Source of the DNA: Mariniphaga sp.
Lineage (GTDB): Bacteria; Bacteroidota; Bacteroidia; Bacteroidales; Prolixibacteraceae
Length of the DNA: 6,041 bases
Assembly (NCBI GenBank): GCA_013203525.1
Contig: JABMQB010000495.1
Location: forward strand, 1 to 6,041
Direction of reading: 5' to 3'
Shown here: positions 1 through 6,041 of the stretch, one piece after another
Position numbering within the stretch: position 1 is the stretch's first letter
Layout: every line of letters begins with the position of its first letter
Notes under the pieces: generated by a model
Database searches by the model: none
Told to the model about the DNA's origin: nothing
What the model saw: only the letters and a program-made list of their open reading frames with translations
Made by a program: the position numbers and the translations under genes

Positions 1-1196
1 ATTATAATGTCAATGGTATTTATCCAACCTATATAAGTATTCAGAACGAACCTGATTTTAGTGCAAGTTGGGAGAGTTGTTTGTTACGGCCTTCAGAAAC
101 CATTAATTCAAGCGATACTATTGCGGGATACAATAAGGCATTAAATGCAGTAAGCGATACAATTGTTCAACGTGATAGTGTACCCAGGTTTTTAGGGCCT
201 GAATGTGTTGGAATAGGATACAATGCGGTTGAAAATTATATAAATGCCCTCGATGATTCAAAGATTTATGGAATCGCCCACCATTTATATCATGGAGCCG
301 AAAGCGGAACTGTTGAAAACGATCCTTTTACTTCAACCAATTATAAAAAAGTTGGAAATTTCCATCCTGAAATTCCGCATTTCCAAACTGAATATTCAAG
401 AGCCGGTTGGTTTACTGTAGCAGGAATGATGTTTCAATCATTATCAGAAGAAAGCGTTGCAGCTTATTTATATTGGGATCTGATCTGGACTAACGGAGGG
501 GGATTGGTAAATCTTGATTTTCCATGGGACCGAAATCAATGGAATAATTCAAAAGGCTATTCCCGCACAAAAGATTTTTATGTGTTTAAACAATTCTCAG
601 CATATATCCACCCAGGGTGGCAACGAGTTAAATCTTCTTATTCAAGTAGTAATATAAAAACGATGGCTTTTTTAAGTGCCGATTCTGACTCAGCTACGTT
701 TGTTGCGATAAATCGATCAGAAACAGTAGAAAGAACTATTCAGCTTTCAGTTCCAGGTTATAATATCGACAGTATTGAAGCTTACAGAACATCTGAAAAT
801 GAAAACGGAATTCAAATTGAAAATATTTCTGATGAAAAAATTATCCTTCCGCCTCGTTCAATTACAACGGTTACCATGGATATTTCTGTATTAAATACAG
901 CATTGCAGGATAATAAGAACATTGAAAATTCTGGTATGTTTTCAGTATTCAATTATCCAAATCCGTTTTCTGAATCAACTAATTTTCAGTTTTCACTAAA
1001 AGAAGAAACACAGATTTTATTAACAGTATTTGATAACCAGGGAAGGATTCTGATTCAAAAGGATGCTGGATTTTTTCAACCCGGAAATAACAAAATCATC
1101 TTCAGTCGTAATGGATTGAATACAGGGCTATATTTCTATAAGCTTAAAAATTCAAGAGGCGATTTTGGAATTGGCAGGTTTGTTATCAAAAATTAA
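1..1196 (+). CDS. GH30-type glycoside hydrolase (probable xylanase-like), 5'-truncated, with T9SS sorting domain
   Basis: The reading frame is open from the left edge (first full codon at 3), so the true start lies upstream; the TTG at 81 is internal. The visible 397 residues begin just before ISIQNEPD, the GH30 acid/base motif (Glu at 48-50, fragment residue 16). The likely nucleophile is the Glu of HFQTEYS (390-392, residue 130). The end of the (beta/alpha)8 barrel runs to about residue 204, including the HHLYHG and AAYLYWDLIW strands. The side beta-domain follows at about 205-294 (AYIHPGWQRV to PPRSITTVTM), the arrangement seen in GH30 glucuronoxylanases. Residues about 314-397 form a type A T9SS sorting domain (NYPNPF, NTGLYFYKL, GRFVIKN), so the enzyme should cross the outer membrane and be released or surface-anchored. 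Family is well supported. The substrate is inferred: the Arg motif (RRSYG) that binds methylglucuronate in subfamily 8 is replaced by LIWTNGG, so strict glucuronoxylan specificity is doubtful. Confidence 0.88.
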   Translation, partial: YNVNGIYPTYISIQNEPDFSASWESCLLRPSETINSSDTIAGYNKALNAVSDTIVQRDSVPRFLGPECVGIGYNAVENYINALDDSKIYGIAHHLYHGAESGTVENDPFTSTNYKKVGNFHPEIPHFQTEYSRAGWFTVAGMMFQSLSEESVAAYLYWDLIWTNGGGLVNLDFPWDRNQWNNSKGYSRTKDFYVFKQFSAYIHPGWQRVKSSYSSSNIKTMAFLSADSDSATFVAINRSETVERTIQLSVPGYNIDSIEAYRTSENENGIQIENISDEKIILPPRSITTVTMDISVLNTALQDNKNIENSGMFSVFNYPNPFSESTNFQFSLKEETQILLTVFDNQGRILIQKDAGFFQPGNNKIIFSRNGLNTGLYFYKLKNSRGDFGIGRFVIKN

Positions 1197-1231
1197 AAAT
1201 TGCATTATTCGATATAAATTTGCTCCCAGCA

Positions 1232-1246
1232 CCTCATTCCCTGAGG
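1232..1246 (+). terminator. Weak hairpin downstream of the GH30 gene
   Basis: CCTCA (1232-1236) and TGAGG (1242-1246) form a 5-bp stem around a 5-base loop, 35 bp after the stop codon. No clear T-run follows, only an AT-rich stretch. It is placed where a transcript end is expected, but it is short and could be chance. Confidence 0.2.
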
Positions 1247-1275
1247 AATATTTAATTGTTAGCATATTAGTTTAA

Positions 1276-1308
1276 TTTGCTTTTAAAAAGTATTCTTCGT
1301 AATTTTTG
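1276..1308 (+). promoter_or_regulatory. Candidate Bacteroidota promoter for the 1368-3588 pair
   Basis: TTTG at 1276-1279 is followed after 20 bp by TAATTTTTG (1300-1308). This resembles the Bacteroidota consensus TTTG/N19-21/TAnnTTTG, with one extra base inside the -7 element. It lies about 60 bp before the ATG at 1368, a sensible distance. AT-rich DNA gives such matches often, so this is tentative. Confidence 0.3.
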
Positions 1309-1367
1309 CTAATTCTTTTGTAAAAGGGAATTTGATTTTCTTCAGGTTAGAATAAGCTAATTGAAAG

Positions 1368-1856
1368 ATGAAAGACAGGTTGCCATATATTTCAACTAAT
1401 CAAATCAATAGGTTATACATTTCTATTTCTGTTATTGCTTTGTTATCAGGAGGGCTATTCTATATTTTATTTCGACCTGCAGAACCTGTGTTTTTTGATT
1501 GGTTCAGGTCACTTGGAGTTGAGAAATGGCTTAGCTTAATAAGGCAAAAATCTCTTTCTTTTAATCTGTTTCTTCCTGAATGGCTTGTTTATTCTCTTCC
1601 TAGCGGATTATGGGCTTTTGCTTATTCAATATTAATTACAGGAATATGGTGGCAAAGCAAATCACGCATTAAATATTTCTGGTTTGCTTCCATATTGTTA
1701 TTGGTAATTGGTTGGGAAATTTTGCAGTTAACAGGAGTAGTGTCCGGGGCTTATTCATTCGGAGATATTTTAGCAGGATTGGTGGGAGTTGCAGCCGGAG
1801 TATTAATCGGAATCAAATTAATTAAACCAAAATATCATGAAAAAGAAACTATTTAA
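1368..1856 (+). CDS. VanZ-like small integral membrane protein
   Basis: 162 residues with four likely membrane helices at about 16-35, 75-95, 101-119 and 131-151. A longer loop lies between helices 1 and 2 (about 36-74), rich in Phe/Trp and amphipathic. The second half resembles the VanZ-like fold: PSGLWAFAYS opens helix 2, WEILQ (116-120) ends helix 3, and a GAYSFGDILAGLVGVAAG stretch has the Asp and small-residue packing typical of the last helix of such proteins. VanZ-like domains are widespread and mostly of unknown biochemical role, so no function is assigned and no antibiotic resistance should be assumed. The ATG at 1368 follows an A-rich GAAAG and gives a full first helix. Its last 20 bp overlap the next gene in a different frame, which points to co-transcription and coupled translation. 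The VanZ assignment rests on motif pattern only. Confidence 0.72.
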   Translation: MKDRLPYISTNQINRLYISISVIALLSGGLFYILFRPAEPVFFDWFRSLGVEKWLSLIRQKSLSFNLFLPEWLVYSLPSGLWAFAYSILITGIWWQSKSRIKYFWFASILLLVIGWEILQLTGVVSGAYSFGDILAGLVGVAAGVLIGIKLIKPKYHEKETI

Positions 1857-3588
1857 AAGATCGCTTTGGCAGTCAATCCTGTCAATATCAATATTTGGAG
1901 TATTTGTGTTTATTGCATCAGGATCGTTATATACTTTGATGACTGAAGCAACGCCTAAAAAAAAGGTGGAGAGTTTAGGAGGCAGGGTAGTTAAAACAAC
2001 TTATTTTGATCCATGGGATGATGACAGAGATTCAACAATATATATTGGCAACCGCAATTTTGACGGAAATTATTACGGAGCAGTTACGATAAAAGAAATA
2101 GATCGTGGTTATTTAAGTCGTACTGAAGAAGTTAATTTTGTAGATGGAAAAAAACACGGGCAGGCAAAAATTACATATATTTCCGGATACGTTTATTATA
2201 TGTGTTATCATAAGGGTGTGGCAGTAGATTGTGAAAAGGCAGCACATATAAGTTTATCAGATACAACTGCATTTGATGTGCTTAGTAATAAATACCCGTC
2301 TTTTTTATTTTCATTAAATGCTTTTGGTTTTGATGATGTTTATGTTAAGGCATATATGGATACGATAGAATCAATAATGGCATCAAATGATTTTGAAGTA
2401 ATTGATTTTGATGAATATTATTCAGATGCCATTGAGGCGCTTTTAGAGACCCATTATGATAGTATAATTATGAAAGATTCTTATTTGTCGTATATTCTGG
2501 CCTCTGAGTCATTAAAACATTCGGAGTTCAGGTTGGCAGTTGTTAATAGTTACAAAATGGAGAGTCCTAATACTTTTGAGGTAGTTCAATCTGTTTATCC
2601 CGGTTATTTAAGTATGATGGATTCGATAGATATAGATCATCTTTTTTTTAAAGATTTTTGTACCGACTTTGACAGTATTATGAATGGCTATGGAGCCCTG
2701 GATTGGGAGGAGCCGCTTTACCCCGATAGTATTGATACCCGTTTAGGCAGGGCTCTTACATCAATTTTATCATATGAAGATACTACTGCAACATCATTGC
2801 TTCTTAAAAGCGGTGTGAAAATAAATACTCCTATCAATTTTAATAGTCTAAGGAACAAAGCTTTACCAATTTTAAAACAATTGTCTATAAGGCCAGGATC
2901 TCAAGAAGCTGCATTATATGTTTTTGTCCTGATGTTAATGGAATACGATCAGAATGATATAATTAAACAAGTTGTAAAACAGGCTTACCTTGCCAGGCAA
3001 GGAATTGTTAGCCCTCCAACTGTCACTACCGAGTTTTTGGTTGAAAACTCAAATACCAGTGTCGAATTGAAGGGTTACGTAATTGAAAATGGTGGAGGTG
3101 AAATTACGGAAAGGGGAATTGCGTGGGCAACATATTTTAATCCTACAATTGAAGATCAAACTTTAATTTCCGGATCAGGGCTTGGCCAATACACAGTTAA
3201 TCTTGCAGGTTTGGACCCAGGTACAACGTATTATGCCAGGTCGTATGCAACCAACAGCGCCGGAACAGCGTATGGCAATTGTATTAGTTTTGTAGCCGGA
3301 GCAACAGGTGCTATTGCAACAGGCGATGATAAAAATGATTTTGTGGTTTATCCCAATCCGGCTTCAGAAAAGGTTACTTTCAGTTTTCAAATTGAATCAT
3401 CTGAAAATACTGTTTTAACAATAGTAAATATGAACGGGCAGTTAGTTTATGAATACCATCCGGGTAAATTGGCAGCCGGACAGAATCAGGTTGAAGTAAA
3501 TGTTTCCAGTATGACTAATGGGATGTATAATTGCCGGTTGGTAAATGGTAATAAACAAAGTACAAAACAACTTTTAATTGCCCGGTAG
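1837..3588 (+). CDS. Exported multidomain protein of unknown function: MORN-like, duplicated domain, FN3-like, T9SS sorting domain
   Basis: 583 residues. The basic start (MKKKLFKR) and hydrophobic stretch 11-28 form a signal peptide with a plausible cleavage at ASG/S (27-30), or else a membrane anchor; there is no lipobox Cys. Residues 45-130 are rich in Gly/Tyr/Asp and include NFVDGKKHGQAKITY, like a MORN-2 repeat. Residues 144-225 and 245-325 are two diverged copies of one domain not recognised here, largely helical in appearance. Residues 393-487 are an FN3-like module of Bacteroidota type (GGGEITERGIAW, LDPGTTYYARSY, NSAGTAYG). Residues 501-583 are a type A T9SS sorting domain (VVYPNPAS, NGMYNCRLVNG, KQLLIAR), predicting export across the outer membrane. 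The ATG at 1837 is chosen because it supplies the signal region; the next in-frame Met (35) would remove it. There is no clear ribosome-binding site, and the start sits inside the preceding gene, suggesting translational coupling. Domain calls at the C-terminus are firm; function is unknown. Confidence 0.85.
   Translation: MKKKLFKRSLWQSILSISIFGVFVFIASGSLYTLMTEATPKKKVESLGGRVVKTTYFDPWDDDRDSTIYIGNRNFDGNYYGAVTIKEIDRGYLSRTEEVNFVDGKKHGQAKITYISGYVYYMCYHKGVAVDCEKAAHISLSDTTAFDVLSNKYPSFLFSLNAFGFDDVYVKAYMDTIESIMASNDFEVIDFDEYYSDAIEALLETHYDSIIMKDSYLSYILASESLKHSEFRLAVVNSYKMESPNTFEVVQSVYPGYLSMMDSIDIDHLFFKDFCTDFDSIMNGYGALDWEEPLYPDSIDTRLGRALTSILSYEDTTATSLLLKSGVKINTPINFNSLRNKALPILKQLSIRPGSQEAALYVFVLMLMEYDQNDIIKQVVKQAYLARQGIVSPPTVTTEFLVENSNTSVELKGYVIENGGGEITERGIAWATYFNPTIEDQTLISGSGLGQYTVNLAGLDPGTTYYARSYATNSAGTAYGNCISFVAGATGAIATGDDKNDFVVYPNPASEKVTFSFQIESSENTVLTIVNMNGQLVYEYHPGKLAAGQNQVEVNVSSMTNGMYNCRLVNGNKQSTKQLLIAR
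2266..2511 (+). repeat. Protein-level tandem duplication, copy 1 (residues 144-225)
   Basis: This copy aligns with the second (2569-2811) by eye. The first 40 residues align without a gap, with 10 identities: F146, V148, Y153, P154, L157, D166, K171, S179, I180 and M181. Many of the other positions are conservative. After a one-residue shift, Y195, D197, I199, L203, S209, I210, L221 and S225 also match. The DNA copies have diverged, so the duplication is old. Confidence 0.6.
2569..2811 (+). repeat. Protein-level tandem duplication, copy 2 (residues 245-325)
   Basis: This is the partner of copy 1. Matching positions are F247, V249, Y254, P255, L258, D267, K272, S280, I281 and M282, then Y295, D297, I299, L303, S309, I310, L321 and S325. 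About 19 residues separate the copies. No third copy is evident before the FN3-like domain. Confidence 0.6.
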
Positions 3589-3637
3589 GTTTTATTGAAG
3601 CCCACTTGGATTTTTCCTGCATGGAATGAGAATATGA

Positions 3638-3670
3638 ACTTTCAACAATAAAGTACATACTTTCAACAAT
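3638..3670. repeat. 12-bp direct repeat with 21-bp period
   Basis: ACTTTCAACAAT occurs at 3638-3649 and again, identically, at 3659-3670, separated by 9 bp. The 21-bp period equals two turns of B-DNA, so both copies face the same side of the helix, as expected for a pair of regulator sites. It lies 118-150 bp upstream of the transporter ATG. A role as an operator is inference. Confidence 0.55.
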
Positions 3671-3671
3671 G

Positions 3672-3699
3672 TTTTTTCCTATCAATTATTAGGAAAGGA
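3672..3699 (+). other. Hairpin (inverted repeat) between surface-protein gene and transporter gene
   Basis: TTTCCTA (3675-3681) and TAGGAAA (3690-3696) pair perfectly around an 8-base loop. In RNA two G-U pairs and one A-U pair extend the stem to 10 bp. The hairpin starts 2 bp after the direct repeat and 84 bp after the stop at 3588. It could end the upstream transcript, but no T-run follows the right arm (the T-run is part of the left arm). It could also be a protein-binding palindrome or a leader structure. Confidence 0.45.
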
Positions 3700-3787
3700 T
3701 TTGCTACTTGTGATATATTTTCGATCAATACTAAAATTTAATAATTCCTGAATTTTAAATTCTTATTTTAGTTGATTGATAATTAAA

Positions 3788-5977
3788 ATGGGAAAGACAA
3801 AAACATTAAAAAAGTTTGGCACTTTTGGTGGAGTTTTTACACCTACCTTGCTTACAATTCTTGGAGTAATAATGTATCTCCGTTTAGGATGGGTTGTAGG
3901 AAATGCCGGATTACTTGGGGCATGGCTCATTATAATTATTTCATTTTTAATTACTGTTACTACGGCACTCTCAATGTCGTCGATAACCACCAATATTAAA
4001 ATTGGTGCTGGTGGAGCTTATGCAATCATATCTCAATCGTTGGGGCTCGAGGTTGGTGGAAGCTTGGGTATTCCACGCTATGTTTCACAGGGAATGGCCG
4101 TTACGATGTATATTTTTGGATTCAGGGAAGGCTGGCTTTCCATTTTTCCCAATCACCCGGCAGTTATTATCGACCTTGTAGTTTTTATAATAATTTACGC
4201 CATTGCATATAAAAGTGCCGATTTAGCTATCCGAACCCAATATATTATTATGGCAGTTATTGTATCGTCGCTGATTGTAATAGTTTTGGCAGCCTATTAT
4301 GGATCGATGCAAAACAGTACAGTCGATTTATTACAATGGGGGAGATTCCCGGGTTCAATCGAAAACAACTTTTCCGGTTCCGGGTTCTGGATAGTATTTG
4401 CTGTATTTTTCCCGGCTGCAACCGGAATTATGGCCGGAGCCAACATGTCGGGCGAATTAAAAGATCCCCGTAAAAGTATTCCTGTTGGTACTTTGTGGGC
4501 AATCGGAATAAGTTTTTTAATTTATATGAGCCTGGCCTATTGGGTAGCCCGGTCGGCAACAACCGAAGAATTACTTAATAACTACAATATTATAATCGAA
4601 AAATCATTTTTTCCTCCTTTGGTAATAGCCGGTGTGCTTGGAGCTACTTTTTCATCTGCTCTGGCATCGATGGTTGGTTCATCGCGAATTTTATATGCTA
4701 TGGGTGAACATAGGGTATTACCGGCAGGTAAATGGCTGGGAAATACAAACAAAACAGGGCAACCCCGAAATGCAATGTTTGTGACTGGTATCCTGGTTTT
4801 TCTTACCATGTTGTTACGCGATCTGAATGCGGTTGCTCCACTTGTTACTATGTTTTTCCTGATTACTTATGCCATGCTGAATATTGTTGTAATAATTGAG
4901 CAAAATCTTGGATTAATTAGTTTTCGGCCTATGTTTAAGGTTGCAAAGTGGGTGCCGTGGATTGGACTAATTACATCGGTTTTGGCAATGTTTATTATTA
5001 ATCCAACTATAAGTCTTATTTCGGTTGCAGTTACTGTAATTGTATATGGAATCTTGTTACAACGAAAACTAACTACTCCTTTCGAGGATGTACGTAGCGG
5101 ATTATTTGTTTCGTTTGCCGAATGGGCTGCCAAACGCACTTCGTTATTGTCGCACAGGCAGGAAAGAGCATGGAAACCAAATCTTTTAATTCCGGTTAGA
5201 GATGCTATTTCAATAAAGGGTGTTTTTTCATTTTTGAAGAATGTTGCATTACCACAAGGTTCAATTAAGCTACTTGGGATAGGTTCAAAAAATAATGCCG
5301 ATGTGTTGGAAAATCAGGTAAGTGATCTTTCACAATCATTTCAGAAGAATAAAGTATTTTCATCGTGGACGGTTATCAGGACTGAAAATTTTGCGGATGG
5401 AGTGAACTTTGCCAACCAGGCATACCAGGGATCGTTTATAAAACCAAATATTATATTTTTGAATATGATAAACCGCAAATCCTATTCCGAAGGATTTAGC
5501 GAGATTATAGAAGAAGCAGCACGATTACAAATTGGTGTACTTATTTACTCACAACATCCAAAATATGGGTTGGGGCAAAGGCAAATGATTAATGTATGGA
5601 TTAGGAATCGCGCACCTGATTGGAAAATTTCATGGGATATTGGAAACCTCGATTTATCAATTTTGGTTGCATATAAATTAAAACGAAACTGGGATGCAAA
5701 AATACGCCTTGTTACCGTTGTTGAAAACGAAAAGCAAAAAGTACAGGCACATAAATTTATGACTGGATTAATAGATCAGGCTCGCTTACCAAAAACCGAA
5801 ATGGCCGTGTATATCGATAATTTTAATGAATTGATAAAAAAAGCACCGTCAGCTGATCTCAATATTTTTGGATTGGTTCCTAATCCTAATTTTGAATTTA
5901 TGGAACGGATGGTGGATGAAACCCAAACAACCTGTTTGTTTATTCGCGACTCGGGACTTGAAAATATTTTTGCGTAA
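3788..5977 (+). CDS. SLC12-type cation-chloride cotransporter (APC superfamily)
   Basis: 729 residues from the ATG at 3788; a TTG four codons upstream (3776) is less likely. The membrane part (about 18-425) is the APC fold of the SLC12 family: GVIMYLRLGW in helix 1, GAGGAYAIISQSLG in helix 2 and its loop, MYIFGF in helix 3, FFPAATGIMAGANMSGELKD in helix 6, and FSSALASMVGSSRILYAMG in helix 8. Compared with vertebrate NKCC1, K+-site residues Tyr (108), Pro (209) and Thr (212) are kept. The Ser-Ser pair (289-290), which in NKCC/NCC coordinates Na+ and is lost in K-Cl cotransporters, is also present. Residues about 460-729 form the cytosolic SLC12-like C-terminal domain (starting WKPNLLIPV; near the end SADLNIFGLVPNP). 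Expected role: electroneutral import of Cl- with Na+ and/or K+ in the inner membrane, for volume and ion control. Family is firm; ion choice is inference. It stands alone with its own 199-bp upstream region. Confidence 0.9.
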   Translation: MGKTKTLKKFGTFGGVFTPTLLTILGVIMYLRLGWVVGNAGLLGAWLIIIISFLITVTTALSMSSITTNIKIGAGGAYAIISQSLGLEVGGSLGIPRYVSQGMAVTMYIFGFREGWLSIFPNHPAVIIDLVVFIIIYAIAYKSADLAIRTQYIIMAVIVSSLIVIVLAAYYGSMQNSTVDLLQWGRFPGSIENNFSGSGFWIVFAVFFPAATGIMAGANMSGELKDPRKSIPVGTLWAIGISFLIYMSLAYWVARSATTEELLNNYNIIIEKSFFPPLVIAGVLGATFSSALASMVGSSRILYAMGEHRVLPAGKWLGNTNKTGQPRNAMFVTGILVFLTMLLRDLNAVAPLVTMFFLITYAMLNIVVIIEQNLGLISFRPMFKVAKWVPWIGLITSVLAMFIINPTISLISVAVTVIVYGILLQRKLTTPFEDVRSGLFVSFAEWAAKRTSLLSHRQERAWKPNLLIPVRDAISIKGVFSFLKNVALPQGSIKLLGIGSKNNADVLENQVSDLSQSFQKNKVFSSWTVIRTENFADGVNFANQAYQGSFIKPNIIFLNMINRKSYSEGFSEIIEEAARLQIGVLIYSQHPKYGLGQRQMINVWIRNRAPDWKISWDIGNLDLSILVAYKLKRNWDAKIRLVTVVENEKQKVQAHKFMTGLIDQARLPKTEMAVYIDNFNELIKKAPSADLNIFGLVPNPNFEFMERMVDETQTTCLFIRDSGLENIFA

Positions 5978-6007
5978 ATAAAACTTTTGCAGAAAATTCT
6001 ATTCGCA

Positions 6008-6030
6008 TTCCTTTCAAATTGAAATAGGAA
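6008..6030 (+). terminator. Imperfect hairpin after the transporter gene
   Basis: TTCCT (6008-6012) pairs with AGGAA (6026-6030), and TTCA (6013-6016) with TGAA (6020-6023), with a 3-base loop and a 2-base bulge. It lies 30 bp past the stop. No T-run follows before the window ends, so it is only a possible transcript end. Confidence 0.25.
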
Positions 6031-6041
6031 GTTCATATAAT

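Noticed and set aside
81..83. TTG at 81 as the start of the glycoside hydrolase
   Set aside because: The frame is open to the window edge and codes for the essential QNEPD motif upstream of it, so the gene begins outside the window.
1368..1856. Calling the VanZ-like protein a teicoplanin resistance determinant
   Set aside because: The similarity is to the broad VanZ-like fold only; there are no other van genes here and most such proteins have no known link to resistance.
3714..3721. TATATTTT as a -7 promoter element for the transporter
   Set aside because: It lacks the final G and no TTTG lies 19-21 bp upstream, so it is not better than chance in AT-rich DNA.
3776..3778. TTG at 3776 as the start of the transporter
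   Set aside because: It adds only four residues before a normal ATG (3788) whose product begins MGKTKTLKKFG, a usual cytosolic N-terminus; no ribosome-binding site favours the TTG.
3763..3993. Minus-strand open frame opposite the transporter N-terminus
   Set aside because: It lies mostly opposite a strongly conserved SLC12 coding region and has no recognisable protein features; it is an antisense shadow.
4582..5139. Two minus-strand open frames (4582-4809 and 4867-5139)
   Set aside because: Both lie wholly inside the conserved membrane part of the transporter and show no domain or credible start.
5776..6036. Minus-strand open frame over the transporter 3' end
   Set aside because: Most of it mirrors the conserved SLC12 C-terminal domain; the short part beyond the stop does not support a separate gene.

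Overview
The window looks like chromosomal DNA from a low-GC member of the Bacteroidota. Two of its four proteins end in a type A C-terminal sorting domain of the type IX secretion system (T9SS), a system confined largely to this phylum. One of them also carries the Tyr-rich fibronectin-III-like module (ending ARSYATNSAGTAYG) that is common in Bacteroidota surface proteins. Start codons lack strong Shine-Dalgarno sequences, also typical of the phylum. A marine or anaerobic Bacteroidales/Marinilabiliales-type organism would fit, but the sequence does not settle rank below phylum.

Layout, all on the + strand. (1) 1-1196: 3' part of a secreted glycoside hydrolase of the GH30 type, cut by the window edge just upstream of its acid/base glutamate and ending in a T9SS sorting domain. 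(2) 1197-1367: 171-bp spacer with a weak hairpin and a near-consensus Bacteroidota promoter. (3) 1368-1856 and 1837-3588: a 20-bp-overlapping pair made of a small four-helix VanZ-like membrane protein and a 583-residue exported protein of unknown function. The latter has an N-terminal hydrophobic segment, a MORN-like stretch, a newly noticed tandem duplication of about 80 residues, an FN3-like domain and a T9SS sorting domain. (4) 3589-3787: spacer with a 12-bp direct repeat at exactly 21-bp period, followed directly by a perfect 7-bp inverted repeat. (5) 3788-5977: full-length SLC12-type cation-chloride cotransporter that keeps K+ site residues and the Ser-Ser pair of the Na+ site. (6) 5978-6041: short tail with an imperfect hairpin.

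The parts seem to be three transcription units: a polysaccharide-degrading enzyme (probably xylan-type), a membrane/surface pair of unknown job, and an ion transporter. I see no mobile element, CRISPR array, RNA gene or defence system. The most original material is the 1368-3588 pair, especially the uncharacterised repeated domain, and the structured region in front of the transporter.
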